The notes beneath the pieces were generated by a model. The model did no database searches, was not told the DNA's origin, and saw only the letters and a list, made by a program, of their open reading frames with translations. Shown here piece by piece: positions 27,847 through 36,715 of a DNA stretch of 64,000 nucleotides (positions are counted from its first letter, which is position 1; each line of letters starts with the position of its first letter). Position numbers and translations under genes: made by a program. This DNA is from JAHDHW01 sp965277415 (GTDB taxonomy: Bacteria; Bacteroidota; Bacteroidia; Chitinophagales; Saprospiraceae), in NCBI GenBank assembly GCA_965277415.1, contig CBDICS010000058.1, positions 62,001-126,000 on the forward strand, in the 5' to 3' direction.

Positions 27847-29481
27847 ATGGAAACATTCCTTGACAATGCAAATGGTATTTTAGAATATATATTAATGATT
27901 AGCCTATTGAGTACCGGCCTTTGGTTAACGTATCGACTAGGCTTTATACAAATTCGGCGACTCGCTCACGGCATCGCAGTCGTTAGAGGCAAATATGATG
28001 ATCCAAATGCCCCCGGGGATGTCAGCCATTTTCAAGCACTCACCACCGCACTATCCGCAACCGTAGGCATTGGCAATATAGCTGGAGTAGCAATAGCCAT
28101 TCATTGGGGAGGTCCTGGAGCAATTTTTTGGATGTGGGTCACTGCCTTTTTAGGTATGGCTACTAAATTTACGGAGGTTACACTTGCACAAAAATTTAGA
28201 GTCAGTATTCCCGATAAAAATGGCAAAGAAACGAATTCTGTTTCTGGAGGCCCTATGTATTATATAGAGCATGGCCTTGGAAAGAAATGGAAACCTATGG
28301 CACTGTTTTTTGCAGGTGCATTGATCACGATGGCAATGATTTCAGGCAATGCAATTCAGGCAAATACCTTAGCGGATTTAGTATATACTGTTTTTGAGAT
28401 TCCAACATGGTTGACCGGATGTATCAGCGCAGCCATTGTTGGATTAGTCATCATCGGAGGAATTTCAAGAATAGGAAAAGTAACCAGTATACTTGCTCCT
28501 TCTATGGCTAGTCTTTATGTCTTGGGTGGATTATTGGTATTATTTTTAAATGCCTCAGAGGTCATTCCTGCTCTCAAATTGATTTTCACAGAAGCCTTCA
28601 ATCCTACAGCAGGTGTTGCAGGAACAGGAACCGGGGTATTTTTACAAACTTTAATGTGGGGGGTCCGTCGTGGTTTATTTTCAAATGAAGCGGGTCAAGG
28701 ATCTGCACCAATTGCTCACTCAGCTGCTAAAACCGATGAACCCGTATCAGAGGGCGTAGTCGCTTTATTAGAACCTTTAATTGATACACTCATCATTTGC
28801 ACGATAACAGCTATGGTCATTCTAACTACCGGAATCTGGAATAAGCCGACACCTACTGATATTGTTTTAGCTTCTGGAGATCTTACTTATCAAGTAGAAA
28901 TCGAAACAGGCTATAAAATCACAAATTCACCTAAAACCATTAAAGTAACAGATGGAAAACAAGCATCCTCAACATTGCTTTCATGGCATGAAGTCCCTGT
29001 AGAATTGCTCTATATAGATCAAGATCAAAATAATCTATTTGATGGTACTATATATCCGCAAGAACAATACGCCCTTGATACAAAAGGCCAACGATTTGAA
29101 ACACTCTATGGTTCTGCTATTGAAAATTCAGCTCCATTAACCATGTGGGCTTATAAAGAAGGGCTTGGCCAATTCGGTGTTTTTATCGTTGTACTTTGTG
29201 TTATTCTATTTGCGATCTCTACAGCTATATCCTGGAGTTATTATGGAGATCGCTGTGCCATTTACTTATTTGGAGCTAGCGCAATACTCCCTTATCGTAT
29301 TATTTATGTAGTCATGCATTTTATTGGAGCCGTGGTTTCCTTAAATGTCATTTGGGATTTGGGAGATTTAGCAATGGCTCTGGGAACCATACCCAATGTA
29401 ATTGCGCTGGTTTTATTATCAGGGCTTGCTCGTAAATTGAGTAAAAATTATTTTGAGAAGAAGCCTTATTTGCGAAAGTAG
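27847..29481 (+). CDS. AGCS-family sodium:alanine/glycine symporter with internal extension
   Basis: This inner-membrane symporter imports alanine, glycine or related amino acids with Na+. Family signatures are ALTTALSATVGIGNIAGVAIAIHWGGPGAIFWMW near 65-100, KFTEVTLAQKFR, SGGPMYYIEHGLG and RRGLFSNEAGQGSAPIAHSAAKT near 275-298. The protein has 544 residues; usual members have about 440-490. The excess is a hydrophilic insert at about residues 330-428, between conserved membrane segments, with beta-rich sequence such as LTYQVEIETGYKITN and EVPVELLYIDQDQNN. By position it would form an extra soluble domain on one face of the membrane. The family A derivative sits just upstream of the start. Confidence 0.92.
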   Translation: METFLDNANGILEYILMISLLSTGLWLTYRLGFIQIRRLAHGIAVVRGKYDDPNAPGDVSHFQALTTALSATVGIGNIAGVAIAIHWGGPGAIFWMWVTAFLGMATKFTEVTLAQKFRVSIPDKNGKETNSVSGGPMYYIEHGLGKKWKPMALFFAGALITMAMISGNAIQANTLADLVYTVFEIPTWLTGCISAAIVGLVIIGGISRIGKVTSILAPSMASLYVLGGLLVLFLNASEVIPALKLIFTEAFNPTAGVAGTGTGVFLQTLMWGVRRGLFSNEAGQGSAPIAHSAAKTDEPVSEGVVALLEPLIDTLIICTITAMVILTTGIWNKPTPTDIVLASGDLTYQVEIETGYKITNSPKTIKVTDGKQASSTLLSWHEVPVELLYIDQDQNNLFDGTIYPQEQYALDTKGQRFETLYGSAIENSAPLTMWAYKEGLGQFGVFIVVLCVILFAISTAISWSYYGDRCAIYLFGASAILPYRIIYVVMHFIGAVVSLNVIWDLGDLAMALGTIPNVIALVLLSGLARKLSKNYFEKKPYLRK

Positions 29482-29499
29482 GAGAATTCACGAACAGGA

Positions 29500-29535
29500 A
29501 GAACCTGCCCATAATTTTTTTATTGGACAGGTTCT
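29500..29535. repeat. Minimal family A hairpin between convergent genes, possible terminator
   Basis: AGAACCTGCCCATAAT and ATTGGACAGGTTCT form a stem around a T-rich loop. The ends match the termini of the family A element, so it looks like a back-to-back remnant. It lies between the AGCS stop and the convergent GNAT gene, where it could act as a terminator. Confidence 0.6.
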
Positions 29536-29577
29536 GACTTATCCTTTATTTTTCGATTCGAGATAACTGCTGTTTGA

Positions 29578-30096
29578 TCAAACTATTTTTTCCATCATTA
29601 AGTCTATTTCAGGTAGATTCCCGACCATAAAAGTATGTTCTCCAAAAACCTTAAAACCTTGTTTCTTATAAAAAGAAATGGCTCGCGCATTTTCTTCCCA
29701 GACGCCAAGCCAAACTTTTTCTTTACCCTTCGATTTAGCGATTTCAATTGCAAAGTCGATCAATACCGTACCCAAGCCCTGACGATAAAATTTTTTTAAT
29801 AAATAAATCCGTTCGATTTCTAAATACCTTGAGTCAAGTTTTTCTGTTTGGGCATTTCCTTCATTCAATTTTATAAAACCAGCTATTTCTGCCCCTTTTT
29901 TAAGAAAATAAAAAGCACTCTCCGGATTTTTGAATTCGGATTTCAACTGTTCAATCTCGTATGCTCTATCTAAATAAAGTTGAAAATCTACTGGATGTTC
30001 TACAGGCTCATAAGCTTCTTTAAAACAGCGGATACCTATTTCTCTAAAAAGGTTTAAGTCTTTGATATGGCATTGAACAATCTTTATGCTATTCAT
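29578..30096 (-). CDS. GNAT family N-acetyltransferase
   Basis: This single-domain acetyltransferase uses acetyl-CoA to acetylate an amine of an unknown substrate. The ATG at 30096 (MNSIKIVQCHIKD) is preferred; an in-frame ATG at 30114 is possible. The GNAT fold is shown by the strand FYFLKKGAEIAGFIKLNEG, the segment LEIERIYLLKKFYRQGLGTVLIDFAIEIA carrying the acetyl-CoA-binding Q/RxxGxG/A loop (RQGLGT), then VWLGVWEENARAISFYKKQGFKVFGEHTFMVG, a typical C-terminal half. About 172 residues, normal length. The closest general resemblance is to spermidine- or protein-acetylating GNATs, but the substrate cannot be assigned. Confidence 0.88.
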   Translation of the reverse strand: MNSIKIVQCHIKDLNLFREIGIRCFKEAYEPVEHPVDFQLYLDRAYEIEQLKSEFKNPESAFYFLKKGAEIAGFIKLNEGNAQTEKLDSRYLEIERIYLLKKFYRQGLGTVLIDFAIEIAKSKGKEKVWLGVWEENARAISFYKKQGFKVFGEHTFMVGNLPEIDLMMEKIV

Positions 30097-30242
30097 ATTA
30101 AATCTTCTTAACATTCGAAATTCTAGACAATGAAGATACTGAGCGCTTTATAAATTTACAATAATCTTCTTTTATTAAATTAAGAACAGATAACTATAAA
30201 TTGTATAATCTGACTTATATTTACTTCAAACAATTGAGAAAC

Positions 30243-31736
30243 ATGGAAAAGAACGAAATTCAGGAAAATAAAGAATTAGCATTATGGGAAGCAATGATTC
30301 CTGTCATTATACTCATCGCATTATTAGCTTATAATATTTTCTTTAAAAAGGGAGAATGGCTTGGCGGTTACTCTAGCCATTATATCTTATTGATAGCTGG
30401 TGCAATAGCAGCAATAGTTGGTCTTTTTAATAAAGTCAGTTTATGGACGATGGTAACGGAAGTGTGGGAAAACTTAAAAAGTGTGCTGATTCCTATTTCT
30501 ATATTACTCTTGGTAGGCGCACTTGCAGGTACCTGGATGATTAGTGGGATTGTGCCTTCTATGGTTTACTATGGGCTTCAGATCCTTAATCCTACTATTT
30601 TCCTAGCTGCATCAGTTGTGATATGTGCAATCATTTCACTAGCAACAGGCAGCTCTTGGACGACTACAGCAACAGTCGGCATTGCACTTGTGGGCATAGC
30701 CGGAGCCATGGGCATTTCACCTGGAATGGCTGCGGGAGCTATCATTTCGGGCGCATATTTTGGTGATAAAATGTCTCCATTGAGTGATACTACGAACCTT
30801 GCTCCTGCAATGGCTGGTGGCGAATTGTTTAGCCATATCAGATATATGGCCTACACTACTATTCCATCTATTACGATTACTTTTATCATTTTTATAATTT
30901 TAGGATTCACTACAAATAGTGGCACTCCTCCTTCTGACAATACCATTATTAATGACTTATTAGTTGACAAGTTTCATATTACACCTTGGCTTTTTATAGT
31001 CCCTATAATTGTCGTAATTGCCATTCTATTAAAAATAAAACCTCTGATTGCTTTATCAATTGGCGCTTTATTAGGTGGTGTTTTTGCGATCATCTTCCAA
31101 CCTGAAGTTTTAAAAGAATTGACAGGGGACAGTACTTTAAGTATAGGTTCATATGTTAAAGGTGTATTTAATGCGCTTATTGCGGATACCCAATTGGGAC
31201 TACCAGAATTCATTAAGGCAATGAATTTAGGCGATGATGCAGAAGGTGGTTTGTCTAAATTATTAAATGGTAAAGGTGTAGAAGGGATGTTGTGGACAGT
31301 CTATTTGATTATCTGCGCAATGGTATTTGGTGGTGTCATGGATGGGATTGGAGCTTTAGCCAGGATTACCCAATCTCTTTTGAGTATGGCAAAATCCGTA
31401 TTTGGATTATTTGCAAGTACGGTTGCAAGTTGTCTAGCACTAAACGTCACAGCTTCCGATCAATATCTGGCTATAGTTGTACCAGGAAAAATGTTTAAAA
31501 AGGCTTATGAAGACAAAGGCCTTGCTCCTGAGAATTTAAGTCGTACATTAGAAGATTCTGGGACAGTGACCTCCGTTTTAATTCCCTGGAATACTTGTGG
31601 TGCTTATCAGTATGGTACGCTTGGGGTTTCGGCAGGAGAGTATTTCATCTATGCGATTTTCAATTGGCTAAGCCCTATTATGACCTTGATTTTTGCTGCT
31701 TTTAGTATTAAGATTAAACAGTTGGCAAAAAAATAG
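30243..31736 (+). CDS. nhaC: NhaC-family Na+/H+ antiporter
   Basis: This secondary transporter exchanges Na+ for H+, or in some family members malate/lactate pairs. The ATG at 30243 starts MEKNEIQENKELALWEAMIPV, which fits the family; a TTG at 30201 lies further upstream in the same frame. The 497-residue protein has many membrane segments and the NhaC signatures GSSWTTTATVGIALVGIAGAMG near 136-157, GAYFGDKMSPLSDTTNLAPA near 168-187, and VTASDQYLAIVVPGKMF near 403-419. The C-terminal DSGTVTSVLIPWNTCGAYQ is also characteristic. It ends 60 bases before the FG-GAP gene in the same direction. With NhaB it is the second sodium antiporter in the window. Confidence 0.93.
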   Translation: MEKNEIQENKELALWEAMIPVIILIALLAYNIFFKKGEWLGGYSSHYILLIAGAIAAIVGLFNKVSLWTMVTEVWENLKSVLIPISILLLVGALAGTWMISGIVPSMVYYGLQILNPTIFLAASVVICAIISLATGSSWTTTATVGIALVGIAGAMGISPGMAAGAIISGAYFGDKMSPLSDTTNLAPAMAGGELFSHIRYMAYTTIPSITITFIIFIILGFTTNSGTPPSDNTIINDLLVDKFHITPWLFIVPIIVVIAILLKIKPLIALSIGALLGGVFAIIFQPEVLKELTGDSTLSIGSYVKGVFNALIADTQLGLPEFIKAMNLGDDAEGGLSKLLNGKGVEGMLWTVYLIICAMVFGGVMDGIGALARITQSLLSMAKSVFGLFASTVASCLALNVTASDQYLAIVVPGKMFKKAYEDKGLAPENLSRTLEDSGTVTSVLIPWNTCGAYQYGTLGVSAGEYFIYAIFNWLSPIMTLIFAAFSIKIKQLAKK

Positions 31737-31796
31737 GTGTAATAGATTTTTATGACACGGCTCTATTCTAATCATCGATTTGTGAATGAAAATTCT

Positions 31797-33251
31797 ATGA
31801 AAATAAAATTATTGTTCTTCCTACTTCTGTTTTCAATGATTCCAGCTATTGGTCAAATATATACCCTTAGTTCAGAGAGTTTACCTAATGATGCTACTGC
31901 TCAAAGTATGGATGTAAAGGCAGCAGATATTGATGGCGACGGGGATTTGGACATTGTATTGGCTAATGAATTCCAAAGGAATATCATCCTCACTAATGAT
32001 GGGCAAGGAAATTTCACCAATAATGGAAATATTCCAAATACCATTCATGACAGTGAAGATGTCGCAATTGCGGATTTTGACTTAGATGGGGATTTGGATC
32101 TAATTTTTTGTAGTGAAGATGACTTCATTCATGAATATTACTTAAATGATGGTGCTGGCAACTTTTCCGCTTCATCCAACTATTCTTTTCCAAATTCTAT
32201 TGCCAATGCAGTTATTACAGCAAATCTAAATAATGATACTTTTCCTGATGTCATCTTTGGAAATGCCAATCAAAATCGAATATTTATAAATAACGGAGAT
32301 GGTACCTTTACAGATGAAACAAGTACTCGATTACCGGTTTTGAGTCATACCACTCAAGACCTGAACCTTACAGATATTGACAATGATAATGATCTAGATT
32401 TATTAGTTGGGAATGAAGGAAATAGCAAAATCTTAATCAATGATGGTCAAGGTGTTTTTCAAGATGAGACAGAAGATCGACTTCCAATACATCCATTAGT
32501 TGAAACCAGAAAAATTTCAACAGGAGATATTAACGGAGATAATTTTGCTGACCTCTTCTTTTCTAATGTAGCTTTTCTTCCTTCAAGTGGTCCCTATCGA
32601 TCTAATTTACTTTTCCTCAATGATGGTACGGGTAGTTTCACAGATGTCAGTACTTCGCAAATGCCTACTGATAATGATGATACACTGGATGCCATATTCG
32701 AAGATGTAGATAATGATGGCGATCAAGATATTGTTTTAGCTAATGTTAATTTGCAGTCAACGGCTAATCAAAAAGTGTATATCAATGATGGTACTGGAAA
32801 TTTTACAGATAAATCTCTAGATATTTTTGAAGTCTTACATTATGATAATGCATTGGGTGTCATCTCAGCAGATCTCAATCAAGATGGGTTTAATGATCTT
32901 TATTTTTGTGAACGCAATACGGGTGGAAGTGTTAAAGATTTATATTTTACAAAAAATATAATTGATGCTTTAGATGAACCGATAACTGAGATCTCCAATC
33001 ATTTGGGTATTTTCCCAAACCCAATTAAAGATGAATTTAGAGTCTTTATTACTTTTAAGGCGGAAGAAAATTTCTCCATCCAAATGATTAGTCAAACAGG
33101 AAGTATCGTAAAAATACTTGACGACTATGAAAAAATTGAAGTTAACCTTTTTCAATTTTCTATACAAGATCTATCGCTTACATCAGGTTTCTACTTTTTA
33201 AAAATCAATAACGGATCTCAAGTTTATTATAAGAAAATACAGGTTCTTTAA
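31797..33251 (+). CDS. Secreted FG-GAP/VCBS repeat protein with T9SS sorting domain
   Basis: This is a predicted surface or extracellular beta-propeller protein. The ATG at 31797 gives the signal peptide MKIKLLFFLLLFSMIPAIGQ. The body has six or seven VCBS/FG-GAP blades with calcium-binding-like DxDGDGDxD loops: DIDGDGDLDIVLAN, DFDLDGDLDLIFC, DIDNDNDLDLLVGN, DINGDNFADLFFSN, DVDNDGDQDIVLAN and DLNQDGFNDLYFC, each paired with a NDGxGxFT strand. The C-terminus is a T9SS sorting domain (LGIFPNPIKDEFRVF, ending YYKKIQVL). The likely role is adhesion or carbohydrate binding; no catalytic motif is seen. Confidence 0.92.
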   Translation: MKIKLLFFLLLFSMIPAIGQIYTLSSESLPNDATAQSMDVKAADIDGDGDLDIVLANEFQRNIILTNDGQGNFTNNGNIPNTIHDSEDVAIADFDLDGDLDLIFCSEDDFIHEYYLNDGAGNFSASSNYSFPNSIANAVITANLNNDTFPDVIFGNANQNRIFINNGDGTFTDETSTRLPVLSHTTQDLNLTDIDNDNDLDLLVGNEGNSKILINDGQGVFQDETEDRLPIHPLVETRKISTGDINGDNFADLFFSNVAFLPSSGPYRSNLLFLNDGTGSFTDVSTSQMPTDNDDTLDAIFEDVDNDGDQDIVLANVNLQSTANQKVYINDGTGNFTDKSLDIFEVLHYDNALGVISADLNQDGFNDLYFCERNTGGSVKDLYFTKNIIDALDEPITEISNHLGIFPNPIKDEFRVFITFKAEENFSIQMISQTGSIVKILDDYEKIEVNLFQFSIQDLSLTSGFYFLKINNGSQVYYKKIQVL

Positions 33252-33276
33252 GTGAACACTTACAACAAGCCACTCT

Positions 33277-34413
33277 TTATAACATACTTAAAATCAGAAT
33301 AACGATTATCGAAATAACGATAAGAATAGGCAAACTAATTTGCCAAGTTGTAAAGAAAGCTTTAAGTGCATTCAGCCTTCTGCCTCTATTTTTCTCGATC
33401 AATTGTTCAATTTGATTAAATATAATTTTTTCTTCACTTTCATATTCTCCATCTGCTTCTGCAATTAATTTAATGAGTTGTTCTTTTACAACCGCCTCCA
33501 CCGCATTCTTTGAAAACACTGCATATTTACCATCCAGTTCAGGGAGCTCATTACTATCCATCAATCCGAAAACAAATTCTTGTTCTTCTTTAGTAAATGA
33601 ATTTATATTTTCAATTCGATCTTCAATGACTTCCTTTTCTGCCTCTTCAATAATACCATCTGCCTTGGCTAAATAAATCATTAATACGATTTCATTTAGT
33701 TTATCAATCTTCGCTATATATTCAGATTGAAAAAATGCCCTGCTTACTAAATTTTTAAAATTTGATTTGTAATCAATGGGTTCTTTAAAATTCGAATGAT
33801 AAATTATAAATGGTTTTTTATCAAAGTCAATGATTGACAAAGCATGCGTTTTATTGGTCAAAATGTGTTTAAACTTAATATCAAAAACAGGTATCCCTTG
33901 AAAGTAAATATGCTCTCTTAATAACATTGGATATTTATCTAATGAGATATTATTAGATTGATTTATTGTTTTAGAGAGCAACTTACTCGTTTTGCTATGC
34001 TTGACATCTCTTTGCCCATTGACCGCAAAATATACTTCCTGTAAAGGGTCTGGTTTTAAAAAATTCGATTTAATGTGCGCAGCAACCAAATTAGATTCTG
34101 GTAATATTTGCCCATTACTAATAATATACGACCCATTTTTCTTTAAAATTTCAGAAGAAATAGTTTTAAAATCTGCTACTTCGCCCGATGCATTACATGA
34201 TTTACAATCTACCTTACCATATGTTTCTCTATTATTCAAATCTCCATGGCAGTCACTACATTCTGTGTAAGTATCACCTCCGCAATTCCCACATATCACC
34301 CTTCCTGTTCCTTCACAATTTCTACATGGAATCCTTCCTGTTCCTTCGCATCCTCCTTTTTCTAAAACCCAATTCGTTGAAGATGGATTTAGTACATACT
34401 TCTCTTTTTCCAT
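33277..34413 (-). CDS. C-terminal part of a Zn-finger/TerB/membrane protein (frameshifted from upstream part)
   Basis: This frame starts in the middle of a cysteine-rich DnaJ-like zinc-finger run: CEGTGRIPC at 22-30, then CEGTG, CGNCGG, CSDCHG and CKSC to residue 73. It continues with an unrecognised middle region, then a TerB-like all-helical domain at about 238-340 (LMIYLAKADGIIEEAEKEVIE and LIKLIAEADGEYESEEKIIF, with the acidic AxADG pairs typical of TerB). It ends in a transmembrane helix at 359-378. It is almost certainly the C-terminal half of the protein that begins at 36029: removing one base from the A-runs near 34407-34422 joins it to the short frame at 34322-34537. TerB domains occur in tellurite-resistance and phage-defence-associated systems. 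Confidence 0.75.
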   Translation of the reverse strand: MEKEKYVLNPSSTNWVLEKGGCEGTGRIPCRNCEGTGRVICGNCGGDTYTECSDCHGDLNNRETYGKVDCKSCNASGEVADFKTISSEILKKNGSYIISNGQILPESNLVAAHIKSNFLKPDPLQEVYFAVNGQRDVKHSKTSKLLSKTINQSNNISLDKYPMLLREHIYFQGIPVFDIKFKHILTNKTHALSIIDFDKKPFIIYHSNFKEPIDYKSNFKNLVSRAFFQSEYIAKIDKLNEIVLMIYLAKADGIIEEAEKEVIEDRIENINSFTKEEQEFVFGLMDSNELPELDGKYAVFSKNAVEAVVKEQLIKLIAEADGEYESEEKIIFNQIEQLIEKNRGRRLNALKAFFTTWQISLPILIVISIIVILILSML

Positions 34414-34537
34414 TTTTTACAATTGCTCCTTTTCCAGAACATTTTCTACAAATCAAATCACGAGAACCATTACAACTAGTACAAGTTTTATAGCCCGTTC
34501 TTCTACATGAGCTACCATGGAATTCTATGTTGACCAT
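34322..34537 (-). pseudogene. Middle fragment of the frameshifted Zn-finger protein
   Basis: This short frame carries the missing middle of the zinc-finger region (SSCRRTGYKTCTSCNGSRDLIC, split here for length: SSCRRTGYKTC and TSCNGSRDLICRKCSGKG). At its left junction, deleting one G from CCATGGTAGC restores PCSSCRRTG, which supplies the CxxC partner of the preceding TNCNGQ. At its right junction, deleting one A restores reading into KYVLNPSSTNW. Both breaks are +1 shifts. It is not an independent gene. Confidence 0.75.
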
Positions 34538-36029
34538 TACAATTCGTACAATGCAAATACTTATTGCCTCTACATTCGCGACAGATATATATTTCTATAT
34601 CCTTTGGGTCAAAGAAAACAGGTTGAAAATTTGAAATACTTCTTTCTATTCTAGAAATGGGAAGATCATGATGCCCTTGAATTCTCCTCTTGTTTACAGC
34701 AGCCTCATTGCTGGAAAAAGAAATTGCTTCATCAATTTTTTTCAAATTATTAAACCCATAAGTTGCATTTTTCCTTATTTCTCTAAATTTCTTTTTTGTA
34801 TCTGGAAATAGATATACTTGATAATTAACAGCGTTCCTGTTTATGGCTGTTGAATTATGATTAACTAAATAATGGGGAACCCGTTGCTCCGTATCTTTTA
34901 ATACACGAATTTGGTTATAATCTACTGGATTATCATTTTTAATTAATTCAATGATTTTTTGACTTGGGATTAAATTAGCTTTTTCTAATCTTTCTTGAAT
35001 AGCATTCTCCCATTGGGCAATTTTATTATTAGACGAGTTTAATTTTGCCAGTATTGATTCAACAGTTTCTGGAGTTTCTTTTCCAGTTACGTTTGAAAAG
35101 TCAATTCTTTTTTCAGGAATTAAACTTAATGAATCAATATTTTTTAGAGATTTTTTTATGCTTTCTATTAAGTTTGGTATTTTTTTATTCTTGGGAGCAA
35201 TCTTAAAATCGTTATTTGAAATCACTTCCACTAAATCCGAGTATTTGGGATTATTAGGCTCAAAGGTAAACCAGGCAAATCCGTGATGTCCATAGAGGTG
35301 TTCAATAACCAATTTTAAAAAATCAGGATTAGGATAAATGCTATAACATGTAAATAACTCGTTTACATGTAGAAAGAAATATCCATAGAAATTCTTTTTA
35401 TCTATATTTTTAGACTTTAAATATTGTTCATTAATATTAAATATTGCATTTTGAAGCAGATAAAAATAGTGATGTGCAATATCTCGTGTGATATTTTCTA
35501 AGTCATCTTTTGAATCATCTTCTTCAAACTCTTCTTTAGCTATTTCAAGCCTTTTAATTGTTTTTCTAGCACTGTCTTGTATGACTTCAATTTTATTTTG
35601 TCCAAGATAAGTACACAGTGCATTATACAAAAAACTATGAGGAGCATCAGGACACATCACTATTAGTTCTTCACTATGTTCTAAAGCTTCACTAAAGCGT
35701 TCTAATCGAATGTACTTTAAAATCAGACTCCTTAATCTCTTGAATTCATTATACTGATCTTTGGGTACATTGGGATATTCGAGCGCCAAGCTTTTCTCAA
35801 AATTAAAGTCATAAGAAACACTTCCACAGTTTCCACATACTATTTTTTTACCTTCCCGACTAGTATTTTCATCGAATTGTTTTTGACATTTTGGGCATCT
35901 AGTTGCTTCTAATTTTTCAAAATAATCATTAAACTCAATCTTTTCAGCCTCATATTTATCTCCCGCTACTTTATCTCCTTCTACTTGAGTATTTTGATAT
36001 TCTTCATTCTCTTGAAAGTTCTGTCCCAT
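34512..36029 (-). CDS. N-terminal part of large Zn-ribbon/Zn-finger protein with GDKxxGDKY motif
   Basis: This 505-residue frame begins with a short peptide, GDKVAGDKYEAEKI at 18-31. The same pattern ends the adaptor protein encoded just upstream. A zinc ribbon follows (CPKC at 45-48 and CGNC at 65-68), then a long helical region of about 380 residues that I do not recognise, with TPR-like stretches (LERFSEALEHSEELIVMCPDAP near 105-128). The frame ends within a DnaJ-like cysteine run (CRECRG and CTNCNGQ), where a stop follows immediately after a frame break. The full protein would run to 33277, over 900 residues, ending in TerB and a membrane helix. It starts 3 bases after the adaptor gene stop, so the two are co-translated. 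Confidence 0.75.
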   Translation of the reverse strand: MGQNFQENEEYQNTQVEGDKVAGDKYEAEKIEFNDYFEKLEATRCPKCQKQFDENTSREGKKIVCGNCGSVSYDFNFEKSLALEYPNVPKDQYNEFKRLRSLILKYIRLERFSEALEHSEELIVMCPDAPHSFLYNALCTYLGQNKIEVIQDSARKTIKRLEIAKEEFEEDDSKDDLENITRDIAHHYFYLLQNAIFNINEQYLKSKNIDKKNFYGYFFLHVNELFTCYSIYPNPDFLKLVIEHLYGHHGFAWFTFEPNNPKYSDLVEVISNNDFKIAPKNKKIPNLIESIKKSLKNIDSLSLIPEKRIDFSNVTGKETPETVESILAKLNSSNNKIAQWENAIQERLEKANLIPSQKIIELIKNDNPVDYNQIRVLKDTEQRVPHYLVNHNSTAINRNAVNYQVYLFPDTKKKFREIRKNATYGFNNLKKIDEAISFSSNEAAVNKRRIQGHHDLPISRIERSISNFQPVFFDPKDIEIYICRECRGNKYLHCTNCNGQHRIPW

Positions 36030-36032
36030 TGC

Positions 36033-36392
36033 TTATTTTTTGTTTATGGTTATTTTTTTTGCTTTATACTTATCGCCACCTATCATATCTCCTTTGATAT
36101 GATAAGTATTGACGGGGTTTTTAGTTTCTGTTTCTTCCTCACTTTCATATTGTTCCATATCATTAAGCATATGTAAAATGCTTTGTGCTATTCGATTTTT
36201 TAATACCTCAACCTCATTTAGAGAAGCTATGCCTTTCATTAGATCTCTGATTTTATCATTTAATCTGAAACATTGTAAGTATAATTCTTCTCGCTTTGGA
36301 TTATTGCTTTCCTCAACTAGCTTCTTAAGGTTTTCCATTGCTGAGGATAATTTACCTTCTGCAATTAGGTTTCTTATTTTTTTATATCTCAT
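36033..36392 (-). CDS. EAD11-like effector-associated adaptor protein with GDxIGGDKY tail
   Basis: This 119-residue protein has an all-helical N-terminal domain at 1-85 that resembles effector-associated domain 11 (EAD11). These small death-like adaptors are found in NTP-dependent bacterial conflict systems. Supporting motifs are KIRNLIAEGKLSSAMENL at 5-22, ELYLQCFRLNDKIRDLMKG at 36-53 and the EVEVLKNRIAQSILHML helix. An acidic linker leads to a C-terminal peptide HIKGDMIGGDKYKAKKI at 98-114. The next gene carries the same GDxxxGDKYxAxKI pattern at its N-terminus, suggesting a shared beta-type assembly or docking peptide. It is first in a two-gene operon. The EAD11 assignment is by pattern and needs a profile search. 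Confidence 0.72.
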   Translation of the reverse strand: MRYKKIRNLIAEGKLSSAMENLKKLVEESNNPKREELYLQCFRLNDKIRDLMKGIASLNEVEVLKNRIAQSILHMLNDMEQYESEEETETKNPVNTYHIKGDMIGGDKYKAKKITINKK

Positions 36393-36715
36393 TGAATTCC
36401 TTGTTTGTTTATCTTTTATTAGCTAATAGAAGTTAGTATAAATACTTTAGAGCATTTAAATTTTAGGGACGAATTACGATGAAGGTTTTAACCTCTATTT
36501 ATTGACTAAATTAGGTATTTGTTCTTAAGTACTTAATCGTCATTTTCAATGAAATTTCATCATCAAAAATGAGTACTTAAAACATGTTGGATATTTCTTT
36601 TTTTGTATTCCTATAGCCAAGCAGGTTGGACGGAAATAGTTTTATTTGCGATAGGATATGCAGAAGTTTCTATAGCCTGTATGGTTAGGCAAGAACAAAA
36701 GGCTTCTTCAGAAAC

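Noticed and set aside
34188..34493. Plus-strand coding frames over the zinc-finger region
   Set aside because: They are antisense to well-supported Cys-rich coding sequence and have no recognisable domain.
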